Shown: positions 1 to 7,843 of the stretch, piece by piece
Numbering within the stretch: position 1 is the first letter of the stretch
Layout of the letters: every line of letters starts with the position of its first letter
NCBI GenBank assembly: GCA_902803685.1
Contig: CADCQR010000058.1
Span: 1 to 16,553, forward strand
Direction: 5' to 3'
Source: an uncultured Erysipelotrichaceae bacterium
Lineage (GTDB): Bacteria > Bacillota_I > Bacilli_A > RF39 > UBA660
DNA length: 16,553 nt
Notes under the pieces: model-generated
The model's database searches: none
The model's input: the letters and a program-made list of their open reading frames with translations, nothing else
Told to the model about the DNA's origin: nothing
Made by a program: the position numbers and the translations under genes

Positions 1-131
1 ATATTAAAATATCAAACGTTTAGCTTATCTTATATTTAAATTATATATTATTAGCAATTATAAGTCTATATTACTATATTTTTATTATCACCTTGATATA
101 TTTTTACACATGCTTTATATACAAATAATAA

Positions 132-164
132 AAAAGTATCCATAAATTATTTATGAATACTTTT
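132..164 (-). terminator. Rho-independent terminator of the HD-domain gene
   Basis: On the minus strand an inverted repeat of about 14 bp with one mismatch (arms 132-146 and 150-164, loop of 3 nt) is followed by a T-rich stretch (complement of 121-134). It lies about 40 nt past the stop of the HD-domain gene and so most likely ends that transcript. The stem is AT-rich, which makes it weaker than a GC stem. Nothing else was recognised in bases 1-202. Confidence 0.6.
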
Positions 165-202
165 AAGGTATAGTTATAAAGTTATATTATGTAACAAATC
201 AA

Positions 203-682
203 CTACTTATTTAGAATATTTTTTATTGTTTCTTTGGTAGAAATATATTTATCAACAAGTGAAACTAAAATACTTTCTTTATATCTTGGAACTTTAGTAA
301 ATGTTAATGGCCACATATGCTTAATGATTATATCTTTTTCCTTTTTATTTAAATGAAATTGTTCTTGAGCATTTTTTAAAGCAATACCAGGATGAGTAAA
401 TCCGTGTTTTTTAAACAATCTTTTTTCTGGCGGCAGTTTATGCCAATCATATAGGAAAAAGTCATGAAGTAATCCTGCTCTAGCGACGGAAATATAATCA
501 AGTTTTAATTTTTTTGCAATCCTATAGCTAGCATATGATACTGAAATACAATGTTCTAATGTCGTAGTACTACCATGTTGTATAAAATTATCCATGTTCT
601 TGACTTTCTCTGTTTCTATCATATCCTTGATTATATTATAATACTCAGCTTTTTCGAAGCAATTAAATTTTTTTTCATTCAT
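203..682 (-). CDS. HD-domain phosphohydrolase family protein
   Basis: This 159-residue soluble protein belongs to the HD metal-dependent phosphohydrolase superfamily, whose members hydrolyse phosphoesters such as nucleotides. The substrate here is unknown. The metal-binding pattern is complete: H44, the H73-D74 pair in LLHDFF, H97 in FTHPG, H122 in IKHMWPLT and D144 in LVDKY. No signal peptide or membrane helix is seen, so it should act in the cytoplasm. The start is the ATG at 682, seven bases after GGGGGA; a GTG at 697 in the same frame has no ribosome binding site. It has its own promoter and terminator and is therefore probably monocistronic. The WPLT...DK pattern after the HD pair is common in HD proteins of Firmicutes; that is recalled knowledge, not a search result. 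Confidence 0.88.
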   Translation of the reverse strand: MNEKKFNCFEKAEYYNIIKDMIETEKVKNMDNFIQHGSTTTLEHCISVSYASYRIAKKLKLDYISVARAGLLHDFFLYDWHKLPPEKRLFKKHGFTHPGIALKNAQEQFHLNKKEKDIIIKHMWPLTFTKVPRYKESILVSLVDKYISTKETIKNILNK

Positions 683-736
683 GTCGCTATCCCCCACTGT
701 TTAAATTACTTTTTCATAAAATATTTTGCACAGTAT

Positions 737-764
737 ATTATATATTGTATTCCTACTATATCAA
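737..764 (-). promoter_or_regulatory. Sigma-A-type promoter of the HD-domain gene
   Basis: On the minus strand TTGATA (764-759) and TATAAT (742-737) are separated by 16 nt. Transcription would start near 730 and give a leader of about 48 nt before the ATG at 682. The -10 box is perfect and the -35 box matches four of six positions. The remaining bases between 765 and 943 show no recognised feature apart from the weak hairpin near 936. Confidence 0.5.
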
Positions 765-924
765 TATATATTACCCATTTTATTATTTTCTATACTACTA
801 TTTTAATATGTTTTCATAGGTCTTCCTAAAGTTGAATTATCATTATCTTCGCTTTCTCTCTATTATATAGTAATCTTTATTATTATTTTTCATAAAAATA
901 TACTATTATTTGTACTTATAATTA

Positions 925-960
925 GGAAGAAAAGAGAAGAATATTAATCAGAATTCTTCC
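925..960 (-). terminator. Weak candidate terminator after htrA
   Basis: Two nested inverted repeats overlap the htrA stop codon: GAAGAAT (936-942) with ATTCTTC (953-959), and GGAAGAA (925-931) with TTCTTCC (954-960). On the minus strand the inner stem is followed by TCTCTTTTCTTCC, an imperfect U-tract. This could end the abi-htrA transcript, but the low GC content and interrupted U-tract keep confidence low. Confidence 0.3.
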
Positions 961-2353
961 CTAGTTTAACTTTAACCGTTTTTTCTTTTCCATCTCTTAT
1001 CAACGTCATTTCAATCTCTTCTCCTGCTGTATGCTGATATAATTCGTATCTTAAGTATGCAATATCATTTGCAGACTTTCCATCAATTTTAGTTATAATA
1101 TCTCCTTTTTTTATTCCGGCTTTATCTGCACCACTATCTTTTTGAGCCTCTAGTACTACTACACCCTTTGTAATCTCGTCAGGTACTCTGATTCCATATC
1201 TATAAAGTACGGATACATCTGTTATATTGGCCATACTGATTCCTAGTAAAGGCCATTCTATTTTTTCACCTTTTTCTAACTGTTCAACGTGACTCATAGC
1301 ATATTCAATCGGTATTGCAAAACCCATACCTTCTATATCGTCATCAACTAATTTCATTGAGCATATTCCTATAACTTCACCATTAGCATTTAATAATGGT
1401 CCGCCACTGTTTCCTGGATTTATTGACGCATCTAACTGCAATACTCTCATCACCCAATCGTTTGAAGATGACGATACATTTACTGAAACCATTCTGTCTT
1501 TACCTGATAATACTCCTGATGTCACACTACCTCTATAATCATATCCCATCGGAGATCCTACAGTAAATACGACATCTCCTAAATTTATGTTTTCACTAGA
1601 CCCTATATTAGCGACCAAACTTACGTGTTTTTTTTCTATTCTCAAGACAGCTAAATCTAAGTAAGAATCTTTTCCTAAAACATTAACTTCTATTTCCTCA
1701 TCAGAATTATTAAATGTTACAGTTACTTTTTCCATTTCGTTCACTACATGTGCATTTGTTAATAAGTAACCATACTTATCATCAACCTTGTATACAAAAC
1801 CAGTTCCTGAACTAGCTAATTGTCCGCTTTTATAACATTGAATAACAGCTACTGCATTATATATTTTTTCAACAGAAGCAGCTAGTGAGCCTTTTTCATA
1901 TACTTGCGTTTTATTTTGTGTAACTACTGTTCCATCTGATGTTGTATACATTTTTCCAACTAATGGTGTAAATTTTAATATACCAATCATAAATATCCCG
2001 CCTGTGATAAACGAAACTATTATTAAGAAAAACATTTTAACGCCATTAAAATTATTATTTTTTTGCCTATTATGTTTATTGTAATATTCCTCTACTAATT
2101 TATCTTTTTTTAAATCTTCATATTCGTCGTACAATATGCTTTGCTTAATTTCAAAATTTTTATCTGTTACTGTATTTTCTATTTTGCAATTAACCTCTTC
2201 TTCTGATAAAATCATATCACCTTGTTCTTTTGGCTCTAAATCTGCTTTAGTCCTTTTAGTAGCACTTTTTTCTTCGATTGTATCGACATTATCATCTTCC
2301 ACAATTTCTGTGGATAATTCTTGATTCTCTTCATTAATATTTTCTTTTGTCAT
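944..2353 (-). CDS. htrA: Membrane-anchored HtrA/DegP-type serine protease (S1C) with PDZ domain
   Basis: This 469-residue HtrA-family protease is an envelope quality-control enzyme that degrades misfolded or exported proteins. Residues 1-105 are a hydrophilic, mostly acidic cytoplasmic segment. One membrane helix lies at about 107-127. A trypsin-like domain spans about 160-355 with the full triad: H202 in TNAHVV, D233 in YLDLAVL and S316 in GNSGG. A C-terminal PDZ domain covers about 370-465 (GADKAGIKKGDIITKIDG). This is the usual Gram-positive HtrA layout, with the protease outside the membrane. The start is the ATG at 2353; GGAG lies about 12 nt upstream, inside the end of the preceding abi gene. 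The genes are only 2 bp apart, so both are very likely on one transcript and translationally coupled. The 105-residue cytoplasmic tail could sense a partner, which is inference. Confidence 0.95.
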   Translation of the reverse strand: MTKENINEENQELSTEIVEDDNVDTIEEKSATKRTKADLEPKEQGDMILSEEEVNCKIENTVTDKNFEIKQSILYDEYEDLKKDKLVEEYYNKHNRQKNNNFNGVKMFFLIIVSFITGGIFMIGILKFTPLVGKMYTTSDGTVVTQNKTQVYEKGSLAASVEKIYNAVAVIQCYKSGQLASSGTGFVYKVDDKYGYLLTNAHVVNEMEKVTVTFNNSDEEIEVNVLGKDSYLDLAVLRIEKKHVSLVANIGSSENINLGDVVFTVGSPMGYDYRGSVTSGVLSGKDRMVSVNVSSSSNDWVMRVLQLDASINPGNSGGPLLNANGEVIGICSMKLVDDDIEGMGFAIPIEYAMSHVEQLEKGEKIEWPLLGISMANITDVSVLYRYGIRVPDEITKGVVVLEAQKDSGADKAGIKKGDIITKIDGKSANDIAYLRYELYQHTAGEEIEMTLIRDGKEKTVKVKLGKNSD

Positions 2354-2355
2354 TT

Positions 2356-3300
2356 TTATTCTATACTCCTTTCAATCTTTGATAAATCCTTCCAATTTAT
2401 TGGAAAACCCATTTTATTAAAAATTGCATCAATTTGTATTACATTTAAATTATAATTTAGTGTTTGAATGACATTTTCCAACTCATTAGTCATATTTGTA
2501 AAGTCATCTTCCGATAGCATTTGTTTCATTATGATAATTAGAGCAAATAAATCATTTTTGCCTTGTGTGTACTCATTATTTTCTTTAGGTATTTTTAGCA
2601 ATTGGTGATATACCGTGTCATTTATCTCTTTCTGTGTTTTATTCTCATATAATATGTCTTCATGTGCACATAAATTTCTATAATTAGCTAACATTGGCAG
2701 ATAATTTTCTAAAACATCATCCTCTATATTGTATATGTCAGCGATATCCTTTTTATCTTCTTTTTTTAGAATCGAAAACATTTCACTGACAATACCAAAA
2801 GATAGTACCTTTACTAAAATCCATAATGGAATATATCCATAGTTAGAAACATAATGCTGAGTAGCACTATGCTGACTACCATTCAGTCTAATCTGTCTTT
2901 TCATCTTTTTCAACAAATCATTTATCTGTCTTTGCTTTTCTGGGGCGTGTGTGAAATTTTTAGGTTTTAAGTAATCGCACTCTCTATAACCATATTTTTT
3001 AGAAAGTTGATAAGATACAATAGATTTAAGGTTATTTTCTATTACTAAAAGATACTTAAATAATACATTTCTAAATGATCTATCAAATAAAAACAAACTA
3101 TATATTTCTTCAAATGTTGTGCCATCTTTAAAAACTCTATTGGTTTCTGACTTTAAAAACAAGTGCCTATAACCATTTATAAAGAAGTAGTTTTCACGTA
3201 ACAAAACTTTTTTTGCATATTTTTCATCATGCACAATTAGTCCCTTTAGTTTAAAGATTTCTAACTGTTCATCTAAGGTTTTAAAGCGTTTCTCTACCAT
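2356..3300 (-). CDS. Abi_2 family (AbiD/AbiF-like) HEPN-type protein
   Basis: This 314-residue soluble protein resembles the Abi_2 family of phage abortive-infection proteins (lactococcal AbiD, AbiD1, AbiF). Seen in the sequence: an N-terminal TLDEQLEIFKLKG segment, a DRSFRNVLFKYLLVIENNLKS block at 73-93, and a HEPN-like Rx4H motif R208-N-L-C-A-H213 followed by ED. In HEPN proteins this motif often forms an RNase active site, so growth-arresting RNA cleavage on phage infection is the likely role, by inference. The start ATG at 3300 follows AGGTGA at a spacing of five bases. It is the first gene of an operon with htrA, an unusual partner. No antitoxin-like gene sits beside it. Family membership is fairly sure; defence activity is not shown. 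Confidence 0.85.
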   Translation of the reverse strand: MVEKRFKTLDEQLEIFKLKGLIVHDEKYAKKVLLRENYFFINGYRHLFLKSETNRVFKDGTTFEEIYSLFLFDRSFRNVLFKYLLVIENNLKSIVSYQLSKKYGYRECDYLKPKNFTHAPEKQRQINDLLKKMKRQIRLNGSQHSATQHYVSNYGYIPLWILVKVLSFGIVSEMFSILKKEDKKDIADIYNIEDDVLENYLPMLANYRNLCAHEDILYENKTQKEINDTVYHQLLKIPKENNEYTQGKNDLFALIIIMKQMLSEDDFTNMTNELENVIQTLNYNLNVIQIDAIFNKMGFPINWKDLSKIERSIE

Positions 3301-3317
3301 AATCTCACCTATTATAA

Positions 3318-3326
3318 ATTATAACA
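3318..3326 (-). promoter_or_regulatory. Extended -10 promoter candidate for the abi-htrA operon
   Basis: The minus strand reads TGTTATAAT (TG-N-TATAAT, an extended -10 box) about 18 nt before the abi start. No good -35 hexamer is seen 16-18 nt further up. The implied leader is very short, about 10 nt, with the AGGTGA ribosome binding site near its 5' end. That is the main reason for caution. Confidence 0.35.
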
Positions 3327-3534
3327 CATTAATACTGCATTAGCATGAAATTTTGATGAATATTATTCATAGATATTAAAATATATTAGTTTTTATTAAA
3401 AAAATGAAATATTATTTAGTTTATATAGAAGTTTTGTATAAGAATTTAAAAATATAATTAAAAATTCATTTAAATGCGATATAAATAATTAAGCTATGAA
3501 AAAACAAATTCTAATTAATAAATATATAAAATAA

Positions 3535-3555
3535 AAAACGGTTAAAAACCGCTTT
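3535..3555 (-). terminator. Rho-independent terminator
   Basis: The minus strand reads AAAGCGGTT, a TTT loop and AACCGTTTTTT. The stem has a CGGTT/AACCG core extended by one G-U and several A-T pairs, followed by a T-run (complement of 3533-3538). It would end transcription from the four-helix membrane protein gene and insulate the abi-htrA operon. It lies about 130 nt past the present stop codon, unusually far, which fits with the gene once having been longer or followed by another. Confidence 0.7.
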
Positions 3556-3571
3556 CTATGTAATATAATAT

Positions 3572-3669
3572 TCATTTATCAGAGTCATCTATTCCACCTA
3601 TATTAGACAGGAAAGAATTATCTATAGATCCCCTTCAAATTTTTATCATAATTTTCTGCTATAACTAAA
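3572..3669 (-). pseudogene. Possible degraded coding tail downstream of the four-helix membrane protein
   Basis: On the minus strand, after the stop of the membrane protein gene, a short open segment reads LVIAENYDKNLKG. If one base is removed from a run of four G's (complement of 3630-3633) it continues in frame as SIDNSFLSNIGGIDDSDK and a stop just before the terminator. The composition (Asn, Asp, Ser, Ile) resembles the tail of the gene above. It could be the frameshifted end of a former gene or an older C-terminus. The stretch is short and could be chance in AT-rich DNA. Confidence 0.2.
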
Positions 3670-3681
3670 TTGCGTTATACA

Positions 3682-4368
3682 CTAATTAAATTTATCATTT
3701 TGATTTGAATCTATTGGTGAATTTTGAAAATCAATATTGCCCATTAGTTGCTGATTAATATCTGAATTTACAATAGAATTTATGTTATCAGCTTGTGGTT
3801 GTACACTATTATTTACTAGTGAAGGCGTTGGCACTTGCTGATTGTTATTATGATTAGAATTTTGATCGTAGCTTCTAATCAAATCCTGTATAGTCTTCTG
3901 ACTATCATCTGACATTGGCTGGATGTTATCTTGATGCATTTCGGTTTGAACACCGTTATACTGACTATAGTCATTAATGTTGTCTTTTTTCTTATTATCA
4001 AAATTAATAAATTGCATAACTATTGAAATACCAATACCTATAACGATTAGCCAAAAACCAATTTCGTATGAAAGAGACACTTCAGGAAAGTCACGCATTT
4101 TAGCTATTCCTTGTAAAACTGCATATATCGGAATGGCTAGTGCTATTCCTAATGGAATCAATGCAAATTTTCTTCTTTTCTTGAGTAGCAAAATTAATAT
4201 CATAGAAACTATTAGAGCTACTGCTACAATTTTTCCATCACCATTTATATATTTATACGTATACTTATAACCATAGGCAGACATTCTTAAAAATGGAAGA
4301 AATAAACCTATAAACGCTAAGATACAGCCACTTAAGTCAATAAAAACTTTACTTTTTTTTATCACCAT
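3682..4368 (-). CDS. Four-helix membrane protein with Asn/Gln-rich tail
   Basis: I do not recognise a named family for this 228-residue protein. Four hydrophobic helices are seen at about 8-27, 46-63, 67-88 and 101-122. A basic loop KKRRK between helices 2 and 3, together with the KK residues before helix 1, places both termini in the cytoplasm by the positive-inside rule. Residues from about 123 to the end form a hydrophilic tail very rich in Asn, Gln, Ser and Asp, probably disordered. The start is the ATG at 4368, seven bases after AAAGGA; a GTG six bases upstream is too close to that site. It lies downstream of the Ig/MBL gene with a 110-bp gap and is followed by a terminator. A role as an envelope protein linked to its neighbours is only inference. 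Confidence 0.78.
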   Translation of the reverse strand: MVIKKSKVFIDLSGCILAFIGLFLPFLRMSAYGYKYTYKYINGDGKIVAVALIVSMILILLLKKRRKFALIPLGIALAIPIYAVLQGIAKMRDFPEVSLSYEIGFWLIVIGIGISIVMQFINFDNKKKDNINDYSQYNGVQTEMHQDNIQPMSDDSQKTIQDLIRSYDQNSNHNNNQQVPTPSLVNNSVQPQADNINSIVNSDINQQLMGNIDFQNSPIDSNQNDKFN

Positions 4369-4478
4369 ATTCACATCCTTTTAATTAATTACTTAATCAA
4401 ATTTAATCATAATATACTTGTGTTCTATTTAACACTTTAAAAACTCATTATAGCTTTCCTAAATCTAGTACCTTATTC

Positions 4479-6554
4479 TTATTTGCAACGATTGCCTATG
4501 TCATATCCTTGCTTCCCTTGAATCTTAATGTAGTCTTCTGTTAAATCAACTACTACAGCATCAGCTGTATCATTTCCATAATATGTTTGACACATCATGT
4601 TTTTTGCATTTCTAATAATTGTATTTTGAGATTCTAAAGCATTAATTGCTGCATGTAGATTAGCTTTTTTTGCATCTGTTTGTACTGCTGATTCATAATA
4701 TTCTTCACTTGCACGTTCAAATTCTTTATTAAGCTTTCCCTTACTTGAATAATAAAAGCAGGATTTTAATTTTCCTTGTTCTGGATGATTTATAAATCCA
4801 GGTTCAATTTTGTAATCTGAATATATTAAATTATTTGAATCATTTGGATCTTTTCTAGAAAATTGTATTTCTAGTGATGTGGTGGCTATATAATAATCTG
4901 CATCAACAAAAAATTCTGAATTACCAGTACAGTTAAAATTAGCATGATGTGGATATTCATATACATCTATTTTCTTATCCTTAATCTTATTTGCAAATAT
5001 ACCTTTTAGTATTTGACTATTATTGAGGTCACCATTCAATAATGCACTGTGATTGTTTACTCTAACCCATGATACAATAGAATTAAGATTTTCACCATTT
5101 CCTACAAAGTTTTGGGATTCATAATAATCAAAATTATTTTTATTATATCCTTTTGTTAAATTTCTTTGAATTGTATTAAATAAATGAATTGCCATATTTT
5201 GGCTTGAATAAAATCCTGAATTTCCTAGGGTGATAACGCCACTTTTACCAGGGGCATCTCTAAATCCGCTATTTTCTTCATCAACATAAATAATGGTGGT
5301 TTTTTGGCTGGTTGCCGTTGTCACTATCCCATCGTATTTTTTTTGTGAAGCGTCAGTTCCGTCACGATCTTTATCTTTGTCATAACTTTTCATGTATAAG
5401 ACTTTTGTTGGATATTGTTTTAAAATTGCTGCTGCTCGGTTATTGTGATCCAAGTGATTGTGACTGATAATCATAAATTCCAAATTTGTTACTCCAAGCT
5501 TATCTAGGTATTTCTCAAGCCCAGTTTTTTCCCCTGTAGAAGTAGGATAATCACCAGCATCAACAAGCGCAAATAAGCCATTTGATTCAAGAAGTATTGC
5601 GTCCCCAGATTCATATTTAACATGTAAAAAATGGATTCTACTACCAGATATTTTTAATTTTGCTTTGGCTACGTTGGTGCCACATGTAGCTATAATTTCT
5701 ACTGCCCCTGTTCTTTTGACCGTTACTTTTCCAACTTGGTTTACCGTTGCTATTTTATCATTACTACTTTTCCAATTAACAGTGCCCCTTCCCATGTCAG
5801 ATGCACTTACTTTAACTGTTTCTCCCAATTTGATTAACTTCTCTGTTACTTTTTTTGGTGATATTTGAATTTCGTTGTTCTTAATAGCAGATTTTATTAC
5901 CAATGTGCTAGTATCAGATATCGTTCCAGCTTTAGCTGTAATTCTTACGGTTCCTTGTTTTTTTAAGGTTACTACACCATTAGCGTTTACAGTAGCTATT
6001 GTATGATCACTACTTTCCCATTGCGGAGTAATAGCATTAGTAGATATTTCTGTAGTCTTCTTTAAATTGTATTTTTTGTCGCTAATATTTACTTCTACTT
6101 TTTTTGGCACTTTAATTGATGCTACAGTTACATAGCATGACGCAGTTGCTATTACATTTCCTTGAGAATTTTTTGCAATGGCGACTACTTCTACTGTGCC
6201 TAATTTTTTACCTGTCACAACACCATATTTTTCCCCATTTTGGTCAACCTTACCAACTACAGTCGCATTTTTATTTTCTACTCTCCATGTTATTTTTTTT
6301 GTATTACTTGGAACTTTTGCTATTTTTATATTAAAGGTATCACCTACTGCTATAATCGCCGTTGTTTGATATATTTTAAAATTCGATTTTGGCATTTTTA
6401 CACTAGAAATAGCTGTCGACGCAAATTCTATTGGCAACGATGATATTTGATATTTTTCTAATACTATTTCCCCTGACAATGTTATAATCATAGCAATGAT
6501 TAAGGTTAACAGACCAATCTTAATATTTTTTTTACTTATCACTGTTTTATTCAT
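4479..6554 (-). CDS. Exported Ig-like repeat protein with ComEC-type metallo-beta-lactamase domain
   Basis: This 691-residue protein starts with a basic segment and one hydrophobic helix (about 13-29), a Sec signal peptide or membrane anchor. Then come about three bacterial Ig-like (BIG2-type) repeats, roughly 57-144, 149-221 and 228-302, each with the IATV...G.V.....G...I.A pattern. A metallo-beta-lactamase-fold domain follows from about 306: SGDAILLES, the metal motif H365-N-H367-L-D369-H370, LLNGD with D509, and HH at 536-537. The layout matches the extracellular domain of ComEC and related Zn hydrolases that act on nucleic acids or phosphodiesters. The substrate is unknown. Residues after about 605 form a helical C-terminal extension with no recognised family. 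The start is the ATG at 6554 with GGAGGG eight bases upstream; a GTG at 6563 abuts the same site and is unlikely. Confidence 0.9.
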   Translation of the reverse strand: MNKTVISKKNIKIGLLTLIIAMIITLSGEIVLEKYQISSLPIEFASTAISSVKMPKSNFKIYQTTAIIAVGDTFNIKIAKVPSNTKKITWRVENKNATVVGKVDQNGEKYGVVTGKKLGTVEVVAIAKNSQGNVIATASCYVTVASIKVPKKVEVNISDKKYNLKKTTEISTNAITPQWESSDHTIATVNANGVVTLKKQGTVRITAKAGTISDTSTLVIKSAIKNNEIQISPKKVTEKLIKLGETVKVSASDMGRGTVNWKSSNDKIATVNQVGKVTVKRTGAVEIIATCGTNVAKAKLKISGSRIHFLHVKYESGDAILLESNGLFALVDAGDYPTSTGEKTGLEKYLDKLGVTNLEFMIISHNHLDHNNRAAAILKQYPTKVLYMKSYDKDKDRDGTDASQKKYDGIVTTATSQKTTIIYVDEENSGFRDAPGKSGVITLGNSGFYSSQNMAIHLFNTIQRNLTKGYNKNNFDYYESQNFVGNGENLNSIVSWVRVNNHSALLNGDLNNSQILKGIFANKIKDKKIDVYEYPHHANFNCTGNSEFFVDADYYIATTSLEIQFSRKDPNDSNNLIYSDYKIEPGFINHPEQGKLKSCFYYSSKGKLNKEFERASEEYYESAVQTDAKKANLHAAINALESQNTIIRNAKNMMCQTYYGNDTADAVVVDLTEDYIKIQGKQGYDIGNRCK

Positions 6555-6575
6555 GAAACTCACCCTCCTATTTTC

Positions 6576-6581
6576 ATTATA
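6576..6581 (-). promoter_or_regulatory. Candidate -10 box for the Ig/MBL gene
   Basis: A perfect TATAAT on the minus strand lies about 21 nt before the ATG at 6554. No convincing -35 hexamer is seen at 16-18 nt, and the leader would be very short, so this is tentative. Confidence 0.3.
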
Positions 6582-6784
6582 TCAAAAAAGAATATTGAAA
6601 TAAACATATTAAAAAAATATTATTATTGCAAATGTATAATTGTAAATGGTGTTATATCCAAAAATATTAATTATTATCCTTAGCATCACTTTTCAACTGT
6701 TCTATTTTTCTATTGAAATCATTATTTTTAGCACTTGTATTAGTGTGTTATTTTATCAATTCTTGATTTGAGTTAAACACATTA

Positions 6785-6793
6785 TGTTATAAT
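6785..6793 (+). promoter_or_regulatory. Extended -10 promoter of the phospholipase C-like gene
   Basis: TGTTATAAT (TG-N-TATAAT) lies 23 nt before the ATG at 6817, giving a start point near 6800 and a leader of about 17 nt that contains the GGGGGGAG ribosome binding site. Possible -35 boxes, TTGATT and TTGAGT, have poor spacing (19 and 14 nt), but extended -10 promoters need little -35 contact. Confidence 0.5.
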
Positions 6794-6816
6794 AAATATG
6801 TTTTGGGGGGAGAAAT

Positions 6817-7788
6817 ATGCCGGCTACTATTACGCATTCTTATTTTGCTCAGGATGTTTATGATATTTTAAATGAGGAAATTAGAAATATAATCGATATA
6901 AATAAATTTAGAATGTTTGCTCAATCTTTTGATTCTTTAATGTTTTATAATTTATTTAGCTTTTTTCCAGGAAAAAAAATAAGACGACTAAGTGAATATT
7001 TTCATACAAATAAGACAAAAGAATTTTTTATAAATATGCTAAATATTATGAAGGAGAAGAGACTTGTCAATGATACAGAATGCTTTTCTTTATTAGCTGG
7101 ATTTATATGTCACTATGTCTTAGATTCTAATATTCACCCATTTATAGTGTATAAGTCAGGGGTATTTAATAAAAACATAGCAAATACATTTAAATATAAT
7201 AATATCCATATGTTTATAGAGTCTTACATAGATGTAGATATGGTTAAACGTAGAGAAAAAATAAATCCATACAAATTTAGGCTGGGTAATTTTTGCTTTG
7301 ATTTAAAAGAATTTTCTATAAATCTAGATTATCTTATAGATACTACATTTTATAAGACATACAAAATCAAAAAGATGAGCTATATTTACTATAAATCTTT
7401 AAAGCAAATGAAAAACGCATTAAAAATATTTAGGCAAGATAAATATGGAATTAAGAAATTTTTTTACAAGTTCATCGATACTTTTACTCCAGCTAATTTT
7501 TATAGATTTGAATTTGTAAGTTATCATTGCCCAATAGATAATAGACATGACTTTTTAAATATTTCTAATAAATTATGGAGAAACCCTAGCATATATACTT
7601 TGACAAGCAATGAATCTTTTGTTGATTTATATTTGAAATCTATAATAGAAGCTGAAAATATTATAATTAGCTGTTATGAATATTTGAATGGTAAGTCTAT
7701 TGATTTAAATAAGATATTTACCAATAAAAATTATGTTACTGGATTGGATTGTGACCTAAATAAAAAATTAAAATATTTTGAATTTTAA
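6817..7788 (+). CDS. Zinc-dependent phospholipase C family protein
   Basis: This 323-residue protein opens with MPATITHSYFAQDVYDIL, typical of the zinc-dependent phospholipase C/S1-P1 nuclease fold in Firmicutes. Candidate zinc ligands match the spacing of Bacillus cereus PLC: H7, D39, H63, the H99-x3-D103 pair in CHYVLDSNIH, H107, and the H131-x3-E135 pair in HMFIESYID. The catalytic domain takes up roughly the first 190 residues; the rest is Lys/Tyr/Phe-rich without recognised motifs. No signal peptide is visible, unlike secreted PLC toxins, so it probably acts inside the cell or leaves by a non-Sec route. GGGGGGAG sits four bases before the ATG. It is followed 55 bp later by the SpoIID-like gene on the same strand. 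The substrate is unknown; a lipid phosphodiester is the family expectation. Confidence 0.8.
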   Translation: MPATITHSYFAQDVYDILNEEIRNIIDINKFRMFAQSFDSLMFYNLFSFFPGKKIRRLSEYFHTNKTKEFFINMLNIMKEKRLVNDTECFSLLAGFICHYVLDSNIHPFIVYKSGVFNKNIANTFKYNNIHMFIESYIDVDMVKRREKINPYKFRLGNFCFDLKEFSINLDYLIDTTFYKTYKIKKMSYIYYKSLKQMKNALKIFRQDKYGIKKFFYKFIDTFTPANFYRFEFVSYHCPIDNRHDFLNISNKLWRNPSIYTLTSNESFVDLYLKSIIEAENIIISCYEYLNGKSIDLNKIFTNKNYVTGLDCDLNKKLKYFEF

Positions 7789-7843
7789 TTTATATGTATA
7801 ATTTTTTATATATTTATCAATATATATTTAGGTGATGATATAT

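Larger units (their letters stand above)
3301..3681. other. 381-bp intergenic region, very AT-rich
   Basis: This gap between the four-helix membrane protein gene and abi holds a terminator (3535-3555), an abi promoter candidate (3318-3326) and a possible degraded coding tail (3572-3669). The middle part, 3330-3530, is almost pure A/T with only tiny reading frames, and no gene, RNA or repeat was recognised there. Confidence 0.6.

Noticed and set aside
575..829. Plus-strand hydrophobic reading frame opposite the HD-domain gene
   Set aside because: It overlaps a gene with a complete HD motif on the other strand, has no ribosome binding site, and has the Ile/Phe/Tyr-rich composition of antisense AT-rich DNA.
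3330..3530. Small RNA, CRISPR or attachment site in the AT-rich spacer
   Set aside because: No direct repeats, conserved RNA shape or tRNA-like sequence could be seen; only tiny chance frames are present.
4420..4435. GTGTT-CTATTT-AACAC hairpin after the Ig/MBL gene as a terminator
   Set aside because: The stem is only 5 bp and no T-run follows on either strand.
5665..6443. Several plus-strand frames opposite the Ig/MBL gene
   Set aside because: They are antisense to repeated Ig-like coding sequence, overlap one another and have no ribosome binding sites or motifs.
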